From JAFGPS01 sp964628465 (GTDB lineage Bacteria; Planctomycetota; Phycisphaerae; Sedimentisphaerales; Anaerobacaceae): a stretch of DNA of 56,684 nucleotides. Where the stretch lies: assembly GCA_964628465.1 (NCBI GenBank), contig CAZVOA010000021.1, positions 1 to 56,684 on the forward strand, read 5' to 3'. Shown here piece after piece: positions 44,362 to 52,354 of the stretch. The notes beneath the pieces were generated by a model. The model ran no database searches. It was given only the letters and a program-made list of their open reading frames with translations, and was not told the origin of the DNA. A program made the translations under genes and the position numbers. Position 1 is the stretch's first letter; the number at the start of each line of letters is the position of its first letter.

Positions 44362-45093
44362 TTACTCAGTTTTTCTTCTCAATCGCAATCCTGAATAACC
44401 TAAACCAATAAGACCAAGTAAAACTGCGCCGGGAACCGGAACTACTTCAAAACTTACGTTTATTTGCACATTCTTAGTAAGGTCAGTATTTATCAAAGGC
44501 CCAGAATCAAGCCAAGAATTCATTCGATAAACACCACTATCCAAAAATGTGGTGTAATATTTACCATCATAGTTAAATTCTAATGGTAGATAGGTTTGAT
44601 AGTCCTGAAATGACAAACTAAAATATTGGTCTGTTCCGTCCCAAGTAGCACCAGTGATTTCAACTTTCAACAAAGCCTTTTCCCATGGTTCTACATCAAT
44701 TGACCATCCGCTATGCATCATAGAGTTTGCTGAGGAGTAATATTGAAATGATTCTACAGATTGTAGATTTTTCCCCCAACAGTCAAGAATTAGATTAACA
44801 GTGAAACCATTGTCTTCGATTTCATAACTATAATATGAACTGGCTTGTCCGCTAACAAAGCCATCATCATAGTTGATTTGATTTAGGTGTGAACAAGATG
44901 AAGCCGGATGGTGTTCGATATCTCCATTATTATACCAGTCGTGAAAATCAATGTTATCATATAAAATTTGCAAAAATCTTGTAGTATCGCCCGTATTTTC
45001 TATTAAAGATAGATTCATATCAGCAAATACAGAATTAGACCAAAAACAAAGAATTAAAGTTGCGAAAAATGCGGTTACTGCTTGTCTTTTCAT
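44362..45093 (-). CDS. Secreted PEP-CTERM-like surface protein
   Basis: A 243-residue exported protein of unknown function. The start at 45093 has GGAGG eight bases upstream and gives a signal peptide (MKRQAVTAFFATLILCFWS, cleaved near VFA). The C-terminus is VPVPGAVLLGLIGLGYSGLR followed by a basic tail, the layout of PEP-CTERM sorting signals: a Pro-containing motif, one helix and Arg/Lys residues. Such signals are recognised by exosortase (EpsH/XrtA type) and mark proteins for surface or exopolysaccharide-linked display. The body is rich in Tyr, Trp, Asp and Ser, fitting a beta-sandwich. No exosortase gene lies in the window. Confidence 0.8.
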   Translation of the reverse strand: MKRQAVTAFFATLILCFWSNSVFADMNLSLIENTGDTTRFLQILYDNIDFHDWYNNGDIEHHPASSCSHLNQINYDDGFVSGQASSYYSYEIEDNGFTVNLILDCWGKNLQSVESFQYYSSANSMMHSGWSIDVEPWEKALLKVEITGATWDGTDQYFSLSFQDYQTYLPLEFNYDGKYYTTFLDSGVYRMNSWLDSGPLINTDLTKNVQINVSFEVVPVPGAVLLGLIGLGYSGLRLRRKTE

Positions 45094-45225
45094 CTCAAAA
45101 ACCTCCTCAAATTTTGTTATTATTAAGCCTTTCCTTGTTATTAATAACATCCTTGCTTGAGCGGGCGGCATTTTACCATTTTATTGGCCGCTTTGTCAAT
45201 TGTGAAAACTACGTATTTTTTTTAA

Positions 45226-45378
45226 GGAAATATAATTATTTTTTGGCTGAAAACCAGACATAGGAAAATAATATCTGAAAATTACCCAGAATTAGAGCAA
45301 ATAATAACAGCTTGGCCGAAACTGCCGGAACATATCAAAGCATTAATTCAATCATATAATCAATATCGTCTTTATTAA
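45226..45378 (+). pseudogene. Remnant of a small gene with the AWPxLPExIKA motif
   Basis: A 50-codon frame with no ATG, GTG or TTG start ends at TAA 45376-45378. Its C-terminal part reads YPELEQIITAWPKLPEHIKA then LIQSY. The pattern PEL..II.AWP.LPE.I(K/R)A.I is one I associate with the C-terminus of small conserved proteins found near integrases and other genes in many bacteria. The upstream part of the frame is AT-rich and carries no recognisable sequence, so this is most likely a truncated remnant. An AAGGA at 45224 could support an unusual ATT start. Its stop overlaps the stop of the convergent pseudopilin gene. Confidence 0.5.
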
Positions 45379-46187
45379 TTTGTTGGTTTTTTATTCTTGT
45401 GAGGCCAGCCGTATTTCTCGAATTTACCGAACTCCATTTGTGAAGTATCACTTAAACCATTTGGGCCATAAGCTGAAAGAACTGAATCTGAATGTCCATC
45501 GACAAATACAACATTACTCCTGCCGCCATTGCGATTTGCACTTGAAGTACGGTGAAAAGTACCGAACCAATCTAATCCCATCGGGCATAAAGCATTGTCG
45601 TTGAGAACATATTCATTACCGGGTCTTAACCACATATTCTCTTCAGCAAAGAAAAATACTTCAGCCTGATTTCTTGTTACCTCACTTAGCAAAACCGCTC
45701 CACCGCCGTAAGAGCTTGGACCATTCCAGCCCGGTAAACCTGATTTTCCGCCAAGAAAGGCATTCATGCTATAGCTATACAACGGAATAACAGGTATGGA
45801 AGAATTATGATTCGGATGGCCTGAACCAATAGATTTTGCTAATACTTTAAATGTAGGACACAGGTGAAGACCTTTATCTTTAAGATAAGGCCAGAAAGGT
45901 CCGTCAGGAGGATACCTTGGGTCATGCCATCGACAGAAACGCTGATAACCGCTTACCGGATACTCATTCGTTACCAGAGAGTTCCATGCAGAAGGAAAGC
46001 GGTTGCCGTTATCGCCAAGGTACATAATAAGAGCAAACCCATACTGTCGGAGATTGGAACGACAACTAATTTCCTTTGCCTGCTCTCTTGCTTTTTGTAA
46101 GGAAGGCATTAAAACCGCTAATAATACAGCAATAATTGCAATAACAACAAGCAGTTCAATAAGTGTGAAGGCTTTTTTATTATTCAT
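45375..46187 (-). CDS. Type II pseudopilin-like protein with VDGH C-terminal motif
   Basis: A 270-residue protein with a textbook prepilin N-terminus: KKAFTLIELLVVIAIIAVLL, with Phe at +1 and Glu at +5 after a short basic leader, cleaved and N-methylated by prepilin peptidase. An extended helix (MPSLQKAREQAKEISCRSNL) follows, and the C-terminus carries NVVFVDGHSDSV, the H-x-DG type motif of the large planctomycete pseudopilin-like families. Planctomycete genomes hold dozens of such stand-alone genes, often without secretion genes beside them, as here. AGGAG lies eight bases before the ATG. Confidence 0.9.
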   Translation of the reverse strand: MNNKKAFTLIELLVVIAIIAVLLAVLMPSLQKAREQAKEISCRSNLRQYGFALIMYLGDNGNRFPSAWNSLVTNEYPVSGYQRFCRWHDPRYPPDGPFWPYLKDKGLHLCPTFKVLAKSIGSGHPNHNSSIPVIPLYSYSMNAFLGGKSGLPGWNGPSSYGGGAVLLSEVTRNQAEVFFFAEENMWLRPGNEYVLNDNALCPMGLDWFGTFHRTSSANRNGGRSNVVFVDGHSDSVLSAYGPNGLSDTSQMEFGKFEKYGWPHKNKKPTN

Positions 46188-46241
46188 ATATTTATCTCCT
46201 GAATATCAGGGACGATATAATCTATTTTATTGCCTGTTGAC

Positions 46242-46269
46242 ATTGTACGTCTCAAAAATAATAAAACAA
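46242..46269 (-). promoter_or_regulatory. Candidate promoter for the pseudopilin gene
   Basis: Minus-strand TTGTTT (46264-46269), a 16-base spacer and TACAAT (46242-46247), placed just after the terminator-like hairpin at 46289-46341 and about 50 bases before the start codon. Confidence 0.4.
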
Positions 46270-46288
46270 GTAAAATAGAGATTATTAT

Positions 46289-46341
46289 AAAAAGCCCCTG
46301 TGTGCGGAGGGAGAGGAAAAAGCGAGATATAACACAGGGGC
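46289..46341 (-). terminator. Terminator-like hairpin between tRNA-Val and the pseudopilin gene
   Basis: Perfect 10-bp arms GCCCCTGTGT (46294-46303) and ACACAGGGGC (46332-46341) enclose a 28-base purine-rich loop. On the minus strand the stem is followed by CTTTTTATAA, a short U-run, as expected for an intrinsic terminator of the tRNA-Val transcript. The loop is unusually long, so a small structured RNA is an alternative. Confidence 0.55.
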
Positions 46342-46509
46342 GTGTATCAAAGTTGTTTATCAAGTTTAGCTTTATTTAAATACTGGACATAATAAAAGTT
46401 GTTCAGATAAAATATATTTATTATTATCGGATTTTATAGCCAACATTTTCGACTCGGAGTAAGCATGACTTTGCGGCAGTATGCGAAAACATGCAAAAAG
46501 ATGAAAAAT

Positions 46510-46582
46510 GGGCGGTACAGGACTTGAACCTGTGACCTCGTGCGTGTCGAGCACGCGCTCTAGCCAACTGAGCTAACCGCCC
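46510..46582 (-). tRNA. tRNA-Val(GAC)
   Basis: A 73-base cloverleaf on the minus strand: acceptor GGGCGGT/ACCGCCC, D-arm GCTC/GAGC, anticodon stem CGTGC/GCACG with loop TCGACAC, T-arm ACAGG/CCTGT with loop TTCAAGT, and discriminator A. The anticodon is GAC, reading the valine codon GUC and, by wobble, GUU. Base 33 before the anticodon is C rather than the usual U. CCA is not encoded. An 8-bp inverted repeat (46598-46605 with 46614-46621) lies just upstream in the direction of transcription. Confidence 0.92.
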
Positions 46583-46932
46583 GTGTAGTACAAAAATCAT
46601 ATATCCTGTAAAAGATATATGGTTTACCTGCGTAATCTATATAAAAAACGCAATTTTCGCAAGTAAAAATCCTTTAAAAAGGTTTTAATCCCCAAAATCT
46701 TGTTAAAAATAAGTTGCAAACAGTCTGAATCACAATTCACTTTACGTTGTAAGTACTTTTTCAATAAGAACTTGTACGATGCACAACACACATACTTTAT
46801 TAACCTTTCTCTTAAAGTAAATCTAAATGTAATATAGGAAACACAGAAAATATTTTCCTTTTTAGCTTGAAAGCAATCAGGTTTTGAGATACAAATCATA
46901 GCCATGATATATTTGGTTTATAAATCAAATTA
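46583..46932. other. AT-rich intergenic region between tRNA-Val and the esterase gene
   Basis: Besides the inverted repeat CATATATC/GATATATG at 46598-46621, I see no feature. A 93-codon minus-strand frame is present but has skewed, low-complexity composition and no ribosome site. Confidence 0.4.
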
Positions 46933-46962
46933 TTGTTACTTTTGTGCCAATTCTTTTATAAT
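46933..46962 (+). promoter_or_regulatory. Candidate promoter for the esterase gene
   Basis: TTGTTA (46933-46938), an 18-base spacer and a consensus TATAAT (46957-46962), followed by a leader of about 35 bases with AAAGGAGG before the ATG at 47004. Confidence 0.5.
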
Positions 46963-47003
46963 TGCAAAATAACTTCATTTTATTCTTTAAAGGAGGTTCT
47001 ATC

Positions 47004-48242
47004 ATGGCAAATCATTCGAGAAAAAAATATTATGCAGCAATCATTTTCATTATGTTTTTATCGATGTCAGCTATCAGCCAGGATATGCAGCGAGCAGGAC
47101 AAGCTGGAGCTGCTGGTGCGGCACGACGCGGCGGAGCAGCAGGAAGAGGGATGGGGACGCGAGGAAGTTCTTCAATAAAATCGCCCGAAATTCTCCCTGA
47201 CAAAAAAGTAACGTTCCGAATATCCGCTCCGCAGGCAACCGCTGTTACTGTCAGCGGCGACTGGGGCGGCCAAGGCGGTGCATGGGGAGCAGGCGGACAA
47301 GGAATAGCAATGACCAAAGATGATCAGGGTGTATGGTCGCTAACAGTCGGTCCGCTCGAATCAGAATTATATGGTTATACCTTCAATATAGATGGCGCAC
47401 AGGTATGGGACCCTGCCAATAATCAGCTTAAACGTGACGGCACAAATATTCAAAGCGTTTTAATCATACCCGGCGATAAAGGTGACTTGTATTCTATCAA
47501 GGATGTCCCTCACGGCACATTGGCAAAAGTCTGGTACGAGTCACCAACATTAAATCTCAAACGCAGGATGTATATTTATACTCCGCCGGGATACGAAACC
47601 AGCACAGAGAAATATCCTGTTCTGTATCTTCTTCACGGTGCAGGTGGAGATGAAGACGCATGGACAAGCCTTGGCCGGACACCGCAAATAATGGACAACC
47701 TTATTGCCGCGGGTAAAGCAAAACCAATGATTGTAGTAATGACCAACGGCAATGCGAACCAAACAGCCGCTCCAGACGCTATTCCGGCTGGCGCGACACA
47801 GGTCGCTGCAGGCGGCAGAGCAGGCGGCGGTATGTCGGGTAATGCATTCCCGGACAGCCTTGCAAAAGATGTCGTTCCATTTATTGAAAAATCCTATCGC
47901 GTATTAACAAATAAGCAAAATCGCGCAGTGGCGGGCTTATCAATGGGCGGCGGACATACAATCAGCGTTTCGACCAGCTACCCGACCATGTTCGATTATA
48001 TTGGTGTAATGAGCATGGGAAGCAACGACGAAACACTGTTTGTGAAACTTAAAGCCGAAAATCCGAAACTGTTTTGGGTGGGATGCGGCTCGGACGACTT
48101 TTTAATCGCAAACGCACGAAACCTTGTAGAGATTCTCAAAAAGCAGGAGTTCAATTATCAATATCGTGAAAGTACAGGCGGCCATACATGGACCAACTGG
48201 AGAATATATCTTTCAGAACTGGCTCCGCTTTTGTTTAAATAA
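47004..48242 (+). CDS. Secreted CE1-type carbohydrate esterase with N-terminal E-set domain
   Basis: A 412-residue exported esterase of the feruloyl/acetyl-xylan/enterochelin esterase group. ATG 47004 is preferred because AAAGGAGG precedes it and a signal peptide follows directly (SRKKYYAAIIFIMFLSMSAI). After an Ala/Gly/Arg-rich linker (about 27-50) comes an immunoglobulin-like E-set/CBM48 domain (AVTVSGDWGG through LYGYTFNIDG). Then the alpha/beta hydrolase: YPVLYLLHGAGGDEDAW with the oxyanion region, nucleophile Ser near 313 in AGLSMGGG, Asp in GCGSDDF and His in TGGHTWTNW. It probably deacylates plant or algal polysaccharides outside the cytoplasm. It is monocistronic with its own promoter. 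Confidence 0.88.
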   Translation: MANHSRKKYYAAIIFIMFLSMSAISQDMQRAGQAGAAGAARRGGAAGRGMGTRGSSSIKSPEILPDKKVTFRISAPQATAVTVSGDWGGQGGAWGAGGQGIAMTKDDQGVWSLTVGPLESELYGYTFNIDGAQVWDPANNQLKRDGTNIQSVLIIPGDKGDLYSIKDVPHGTLAKVWYESPTLNLKRRMYIYTPPGYETSTEKYPVLYLLHGAGGDEDAWTSLGRTPQIMDNLIAAGKAKPMIVVMTNGNANQTAAPDAIPAGATQVAAGGRAGGGMSGNAFPDSLAKDVVPFIEKSYRVLTNKQNRAVAGLSMGGGHTISVSTSYPTMFDYIGVMSMGSNDETLFVKLKAENPKLFWVGCGSDDFLIANARNLVEILKKQEFNYQYRESTGGHTWTNWRIYLSELAPLLFK

Positions 48243-48275
48243 TTTTTCTACATGCTTCATTTACCTGGATAAATT

Positions 48276-48557
48276 TTATTTTTTTTTACTTATATAATCA
48301 TCAGGATCGAAGTGATCTTCACTGATATCCATAAACTGAATCATAGACGATGATAAAGTAATTAAACATTCATTAGTATCGGACTCCAAATCACAGAAGA
48401 AATAGTGACTAAGGCCGCCGTCCGAACCAGATGAAATATATTTCAAGGGAACCAGTAATTTAGTCAGGTATAAATTTTGTATGCCGCTGAAATAAGTGAT
48501 TATAATTTTTCTTTTCTTCCGAACCGCCTCAACAAATATTTCGTGCTGGCTATGCAT
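48276..48557 (-). CDS. Small conserved-looking protein, possibly WYL-like
   Basis: A 93-residue cytoplasmic protein I cannot assign. It has an AAGGATT ribosome site before its ATG and a coherent alpha/beta sequence: FVEAVRKKRKIIITYFSG, LLVPLKYI, HYFFCDLE, LITLSSSMI and FDPDDYI. The (R/K)KIxIxY opening followed by a Pro-Leu strand, a second strand pair and a terminal FDPxDY recalls half a WYL-type ligand-binding domain, but WYL itself is not present. It lies between convergent and co-directional genes with no clear operon partner. Confidence 0.65.
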   Translation of the reverse strand: MHSQHEIFVEAVRKKRKIIITYFSGIQNLYLTKLLVPLKYISSGSDGGLSHYFFCDLESDTNECLITLSSSMIQFMDISEDHFDPDDYISKKK

Positions 48558-48822
48558 GATAATCCTTTAATAATGTAATAAATAGCCTTGATAAAGCCTA
48601 CGAAATGCCTGGTTTTATGAGATTATGCGTCTCTTGTTTTTATTATTATGCCAGGCAAATGCCTATAAGCGAACCTCGTTGTAAATTATCGGCATCCTGG
48701 GAGTTTTAATCAATAAGGGTTTCCCTGTATTTCACGTACGAAAAACATTGAATCGGGAAACTAACTGGTGATGCTATGATACTTCAGACTGAACCGCGAA
48801 TTTCCTGCATTTGATTAATTAA

Positions 48823-49476
48823 TTAAAAATCAAGTGTTGTTAAACCTTCACTAATCGCATATTTTGTCAGGTCTGCTACATTATGAATATCTAATTTTTG
48901 CATGATTTGACGTCTTGCGGATTCAACTGTTTTAATGCTTATTTTTAAGTGGAAAGCGCTTTGTTTTGTACTTTTTCCTTCGGCGATTAATTGCAATATT
49001 TCGCGTTCCCTCGGAGTTAAAACAGTATAAGCCGATTTTTCATGAATTGGCAAACCACCTACTATATCATGAGCAACTATCGCGGCGATTTTTGAACTTA
49101 AATATACTTCTCCGGCTGACGCGGCTTTGATTGCGTGTATTAAATCATCATAAACTTTCGTTTTTAAAATATACCCGGCAACGCCCGCCTGGAGAGCGTC
49201 TATTATGAACTTCTTCTTATAATACATTGATAAAATGATGATACTGATATTGGGGTATTCCTTGTGAATTCGCCTTGCGGCCTCTATGCCGTTCATGTCA
49301 GGCATCGCAATATCCATAATAACAACGTTCGGTTTCAGCTTTTGAACACGGCTGATTGCGTCGCGTCCATTCTCCGCTTCCCCTGCTACTTCCATATCTT
49401 TTTGCTCTTCAATTAAGGAAGCCAATCCGAAACGTACAATTTCATGATCATCCGCTAATAAAATTTTAATGCTCAT
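48823..49476 (-). CDS. NarL/FixJ-family response regulator
   Basis: A 217-residue response regulator. The receiver domain has the acidic pair D9-D10, phospho-acceptor D55 in VVIMDIAMPD, and Lys in YILKTK. A LuxR-type helix-turn-helix (LTPREREILQLIAEGKSTKQ, then VESARRQIMQKL) occupies about residues 150-210. I placed the start at MSIKILLADD, 13 bases after the kinase stop, with an AGAGAG ribosome site; the longer in-frame start would overlap the kinase by 83 bases. It should be phosphorylated by the kinase upstream. No target site can be identified from this window. Confidence 0.95.
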   Translation of the reverse strand: MSIKILLADDHEIVRFGLASLIEEQKDMEVAGEAENGRDAISRVQKLKPNVVIMDIAMPDMNGIEAARRIHKEYPNISIIILSMYYKKKFIIDALQAGVAGYILKTKVYDDLIHAIKAASAGEVYLSSKIAAIVAHDIVGGLPIHEKSAYTVLTPREREILQLIAEGKSTKQSAFHLKISIKTVESARRQIMQKLDIHNVADLTKYAISEGLTTLDF

Positions 49477-49489
49477 ACTCTCATCTCTC

Positions 49490-52021
49490 TTAATATTTGA
49501 TTTTTGTTGGTGCTTCCAGAATAATACATGTACCCTGCCGCTTCGCGGATTTAATATTAATAGTGCCTCCAAAATGACTGAGGTGTTCTTTTATGCTGAA
49601 AAGGCCATAACCTCCTTTTTTATTGTTTAGTGTTCCTTCTTTTGACAATTCAAACCCAATACCATCATCTTCGACACATAGTTTTATCTTGTTGTCACCT
49701 TTATGCAATGATACATCAATATGCCTCGCTTTTCCATGTTTTACCGCGTTTACCAATAATTCCCGAACACTCCGAAAAAGAAAACCGCTTATATCTTCAC
49801 TTAAAGCGATTGAATCACCGAAAACTTTGAACGAGGTGGATATTTTATGTTTTTGCTCAACTTCTTCATTGAGCCATTCTTCAATAGCCGCCTCCAAACC
49901 GAGCTCATAAAGTGTCGGTGAACCCAAATCGAAGGTTAAAGTTTGTGTTTGCTCGATAACATTATCAAGCATATTACTGACAATTTCTAAAGTATTATCG
50001 GATTCCTCAGATATTATTGTTGATTTTAATTTGTCTAATTTCATTTTTGTGAATACCAATGACTGCACAATACGGTCATGTAATTCAGTTGCAATTCGTC
50101 GTCTTTCAGACTCTTCGGATAGTGACAATTTTGAAGCCATAGCCTGAAGTTGTTGCTGGTATTCGAGAAGCTTTTTTTCAGCTTCCTTGAGTTCAGTAAT
50201 ATCTGTCCCTGTTGCAATAATACTTTTTGGTTTACCGTGAGAGTCCTTAACTAACTTCACGTTCATTAGAACAGGAAGGGTTTTTGCGTCTTTTCTCAGA
50301 ACTGTCATTTCAATATTTCTGACAAAACCTTTTTTCATCAATTTGGGTACTATTTCCTTCTCAATTCTGGAATAATCATCCTGACTCAGAATTCCCAATT
50401 TTGTTGCTGCCTTTCCAATCACATCCTGTCTTTTATAACCGGTATATTTCTCAAACTCACTATTGGCCTGAAGAATTATGCCGTTCAGGTCGGTAAGCAA
50501 AACACACTCGATCATTCCTTCAATGGTTTCAATTGCAGTCCTTGTAGCAGAGGCTTCTTTTTCCATCTCCAGAAACTGCTTTTCCAGTGTGATATCTCTC
50601 AATATTGCTACGACTTTCATGAGATCACCGTTGGTATCATTCAAAAGACTTGCCGAAGCACTTATCGTGAACTCCCTCTTGTCCATACTCCTCACTTCAA
50701 CTTCTACGCTATCATGGAAACTTCCAGTGATGAATTTGATGAACAATTGTGACATTTTTTGTATATCCTGAGATGCATTAATGAAACTATCCTTAAATTC
50801 TGAAAAATGTTTACCTACTATTTCATCCGAATTTCTTAAAGAGAACATTTTTAAGATTGAAGGATTACAGGATATTATCCGCCCGTCCAGACCTAAAACC
50901 AGAAGACCGTCCGACATGACATCAACTATAGCGGCTTTTTCCTGAAGAGCCGCTATACGTTCTTCTTCAACTTTTACACGGTGCAGCGAAGCTGCTACAA
51001 GATTAGCAAAATTCTTGAGCATTTCAATAGACAGAGAAGGGCTGTTTTTAGACATTACAATAGGCATTGTCCCTAACAGCTTACCTCCATAATGTAATGT
51101 CAGGCCATATACCTCTCCGATTTGCAGAACTTTTGAAAGAGTATTAACCATAATTTTTTGAAAAGTGCCGAACATCAGCTCATCAAGACCATCCAACTTC
51201 TTTGCTTTTTCATGAAGCAATATTTCTATGTTTTCAGGTTTAAGAGGAGTTGTCATCTTTTTTATTTTTCTACCGATAATTTTTTGAGCCTTATTAATTA
51301 TTGCATTATTGCTTGAGAATTGCTCTACCACTAATTCATTTTTCTGCGGATTAAAAAGCGTTATGCCCGCGAATAAAGCTCCTGTTATTGAGTTGAGCTT
51401 TTCACAGACAAGCATACAAATATCTTTTTGGGAAGATTTAATGGCAAGCTCCATCGCCATTTCATTTATAATTGTCAATTCTTCCGTTCGTTTCTGTAAT
51501 ATTTGTTTTACTTCTTTGCGTTCGGTAATATCCTGAATGATGCAGATGCCGCCTGAATATTTTCCTTCATTGCTTTTCAAGCCGTTGGCATTTATCTCGA
51601 CATCTATTACCGTACCGTCTTTTTTTACCATTTTATATTCTTTTTGAAGAGCAAAACCTTTCGTTAATATTTCCTCCATGCATTTTTTTGCCTGTTCCAT
51701 ATATTCAGGATGTATTATTTTTGCTATGGATTGACCGATAATTTCACTTCTATCGTAGCTGAGAATTTTTTTAACTCTTTTGTTGCAATCCAATATTATT
51801 CCATTTACATCGACCGAAAGTATCATACCCGCGGCCATTTCGAAAAACAAACGATATTTCTCCTCACTTAATTGTAACGCACCTTCAGTTTCCCGTGTGG
51901 ATGCAGATGCCCTGGATTGCTCTCGATCATTTTCAGGTTTCTGGATATCTGATTTGCCAAAATGATTGTTCTGTTCAGGTTTATTATTATTTGTTTTAGA
52001 ACCTCTCATTGCCTTATTCAT
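49490..52021 (-). CDS. Soluble PAS-GAF-PAS-PAS sensor histidine kinase (NarX/DegS type)
   Basis: An 843-residue histidine kinase without transmembrane segments, so it senses an internal signal. After a polar N-terminus come PAS1 (about 50-175, ending GICIIQDITERK), a GAF-like domain (about 185-375), PAS2 (about 385-500, ending VVAILRDITLEK), PAS3 (about 510-625, ending IIATGTDITELK), a coiled linker and the HisKA_3 dimerisation domain with the phospho-acceptor His near 647 in ERRRIATELHDRIVQSL. The HATPase domain has RSVRELLVNAVKHGKA (N-box), VEDDGIGFE (G1) and GGYGLFSIKEHL (G2). It forms an operon with the NarL-type regulator 13 bases downstream. Start ATG 52021 or 52009 is uncertain; the GAGGTGG lies directly before the first and 12 bases before the second. 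The ligand is unknown. Confidence 0.93.
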   Translation of the reverse strand: MNKAMRGSKTNNNKPEQNNHFGKSDIQKPENDREQSRASASTRETEGALQLSEEKYRLFFEMAAGMILSVDVNGIILDCNKRVKKILSYDRSEIIGQSIAKIIHPEYMEQAKKCMEEILTKGFALQKEYKMVKKDGTVIDVEINANGLKSNEGKYSGGICIIQDITERKEVKQILQKRTEELTIINEMAMELAIKSSQKDICMLVCEKLNSITGALFAGITLFNPQKNELVVEQFSSNNAIINKAQKIIGRKIKKMTTPLKPENIEILLHEKAKKLDGLDELMFGTFQKIMVNTLSKVLQIGEVYGLTLHYGGKLLGTMPIVMSKNSPSLSIEMLKNFANLVAASLHRVKVEEERIAALQEKAAIVDVMSDGLLVLGLDGRIISCNPSILKMFSLRNSDEIVGKHFSEFKDSFINASQDIQKMSQLFIKFITGSFHDSVEVEVRSMDKREFTISASASLLNDTNGDLMKVVAILRDITLEKQFLEMEKEASATRTAIETIEGMIECVLLTDLNGIILQANSEFEKYTGYKRQDVIGKAATKLGILSQDDYSRIEKEIVPKLMKKGFVRNIEMTVLRKDAKTLPVLMNVKLVKDSHGKPKSIIATGTDITELKEAEKKLLEYQQQLQAMASKLSLSEESERRRIATELHDRIVQSLVFTKMKLDKLKSTIISEESDNTLEIVSNMLDNVIEQTQTLTFDLGSPTLYELGLEAAIEEWLNEEVEQKHKISTSFKVFGDSIALSEDISGFLFRSVRELLVNAVKHGKARHIDVSLHKGDNKIKLCVEDDGIGFELSKEGTLNNKKGGYGLFSIKEHLSHFGGTINIKSAKRQGTCIILEAPTKIKY

Positions 52022-52354
52022 CCACCTCTAAAGATGTTATCAGGTTTTAGAAATCTGAATTTCTTAAAACTGTTTCTTATTTCGGCCTGAAGTATAATAA
52101 AATATTTCACAGGTATTCGGCCTCGCACTCAGCACTGCCCGTCAACACAGGAACAATATACATAATTTAATATCCGTAGAAAAGAGAATTTTCAAACTTT
52201 ATTTTCGATTGGCAGGGTAAAAGATGTCGAACATTTCTATTCGTGGAAAATATATCAGAGAAATAACCTTTTGAGTTATTGCAAAAACTGGTAATAATGC
52301 TATCATTTTTATTAGATTGAATTTAAATAATCTCTAATAGAACGTAGAAATATA
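52022..52354. other. Divergent intergenic region between the kinase and aspA
   Basis: This 333-bp AT-rich region holds the candidate aspA promoter at 52279-52306 and a small perfect hairpin (AGAAAT 52049-52054 with ATTTCT 52059-52064) in the kinase leader. I see no gene. Confidence 0.45.
52279..52306 (+). promoter_or_regulatory. Candidate promoter for aspA-hydF
   Basis: TTGCAA (52279-52284), a 16-base spacer and TATCAT (52301-52306), about 50 bases before the aspA start. No clear Shine-Dalgarno precedes the ATG at 52355. Confidence 0.4.

Noticed and set aside
46624..46905. 93-codon minus-strand frame upstream of the esterase gene
   Set aside because: No ribosome site, composition typical of AT-rich non-coding DNA, and no conserved-looking motif.
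48606..48761. Inverted repeats TGCCTGG/CCAGGCA and GTTTCCC/GGGAAAC downstream of the response regulator
   Set aside because: Seven-base arms with loops of about 30-40 bases are expected by chance, and no T-run follows, so no terminator is claimed.
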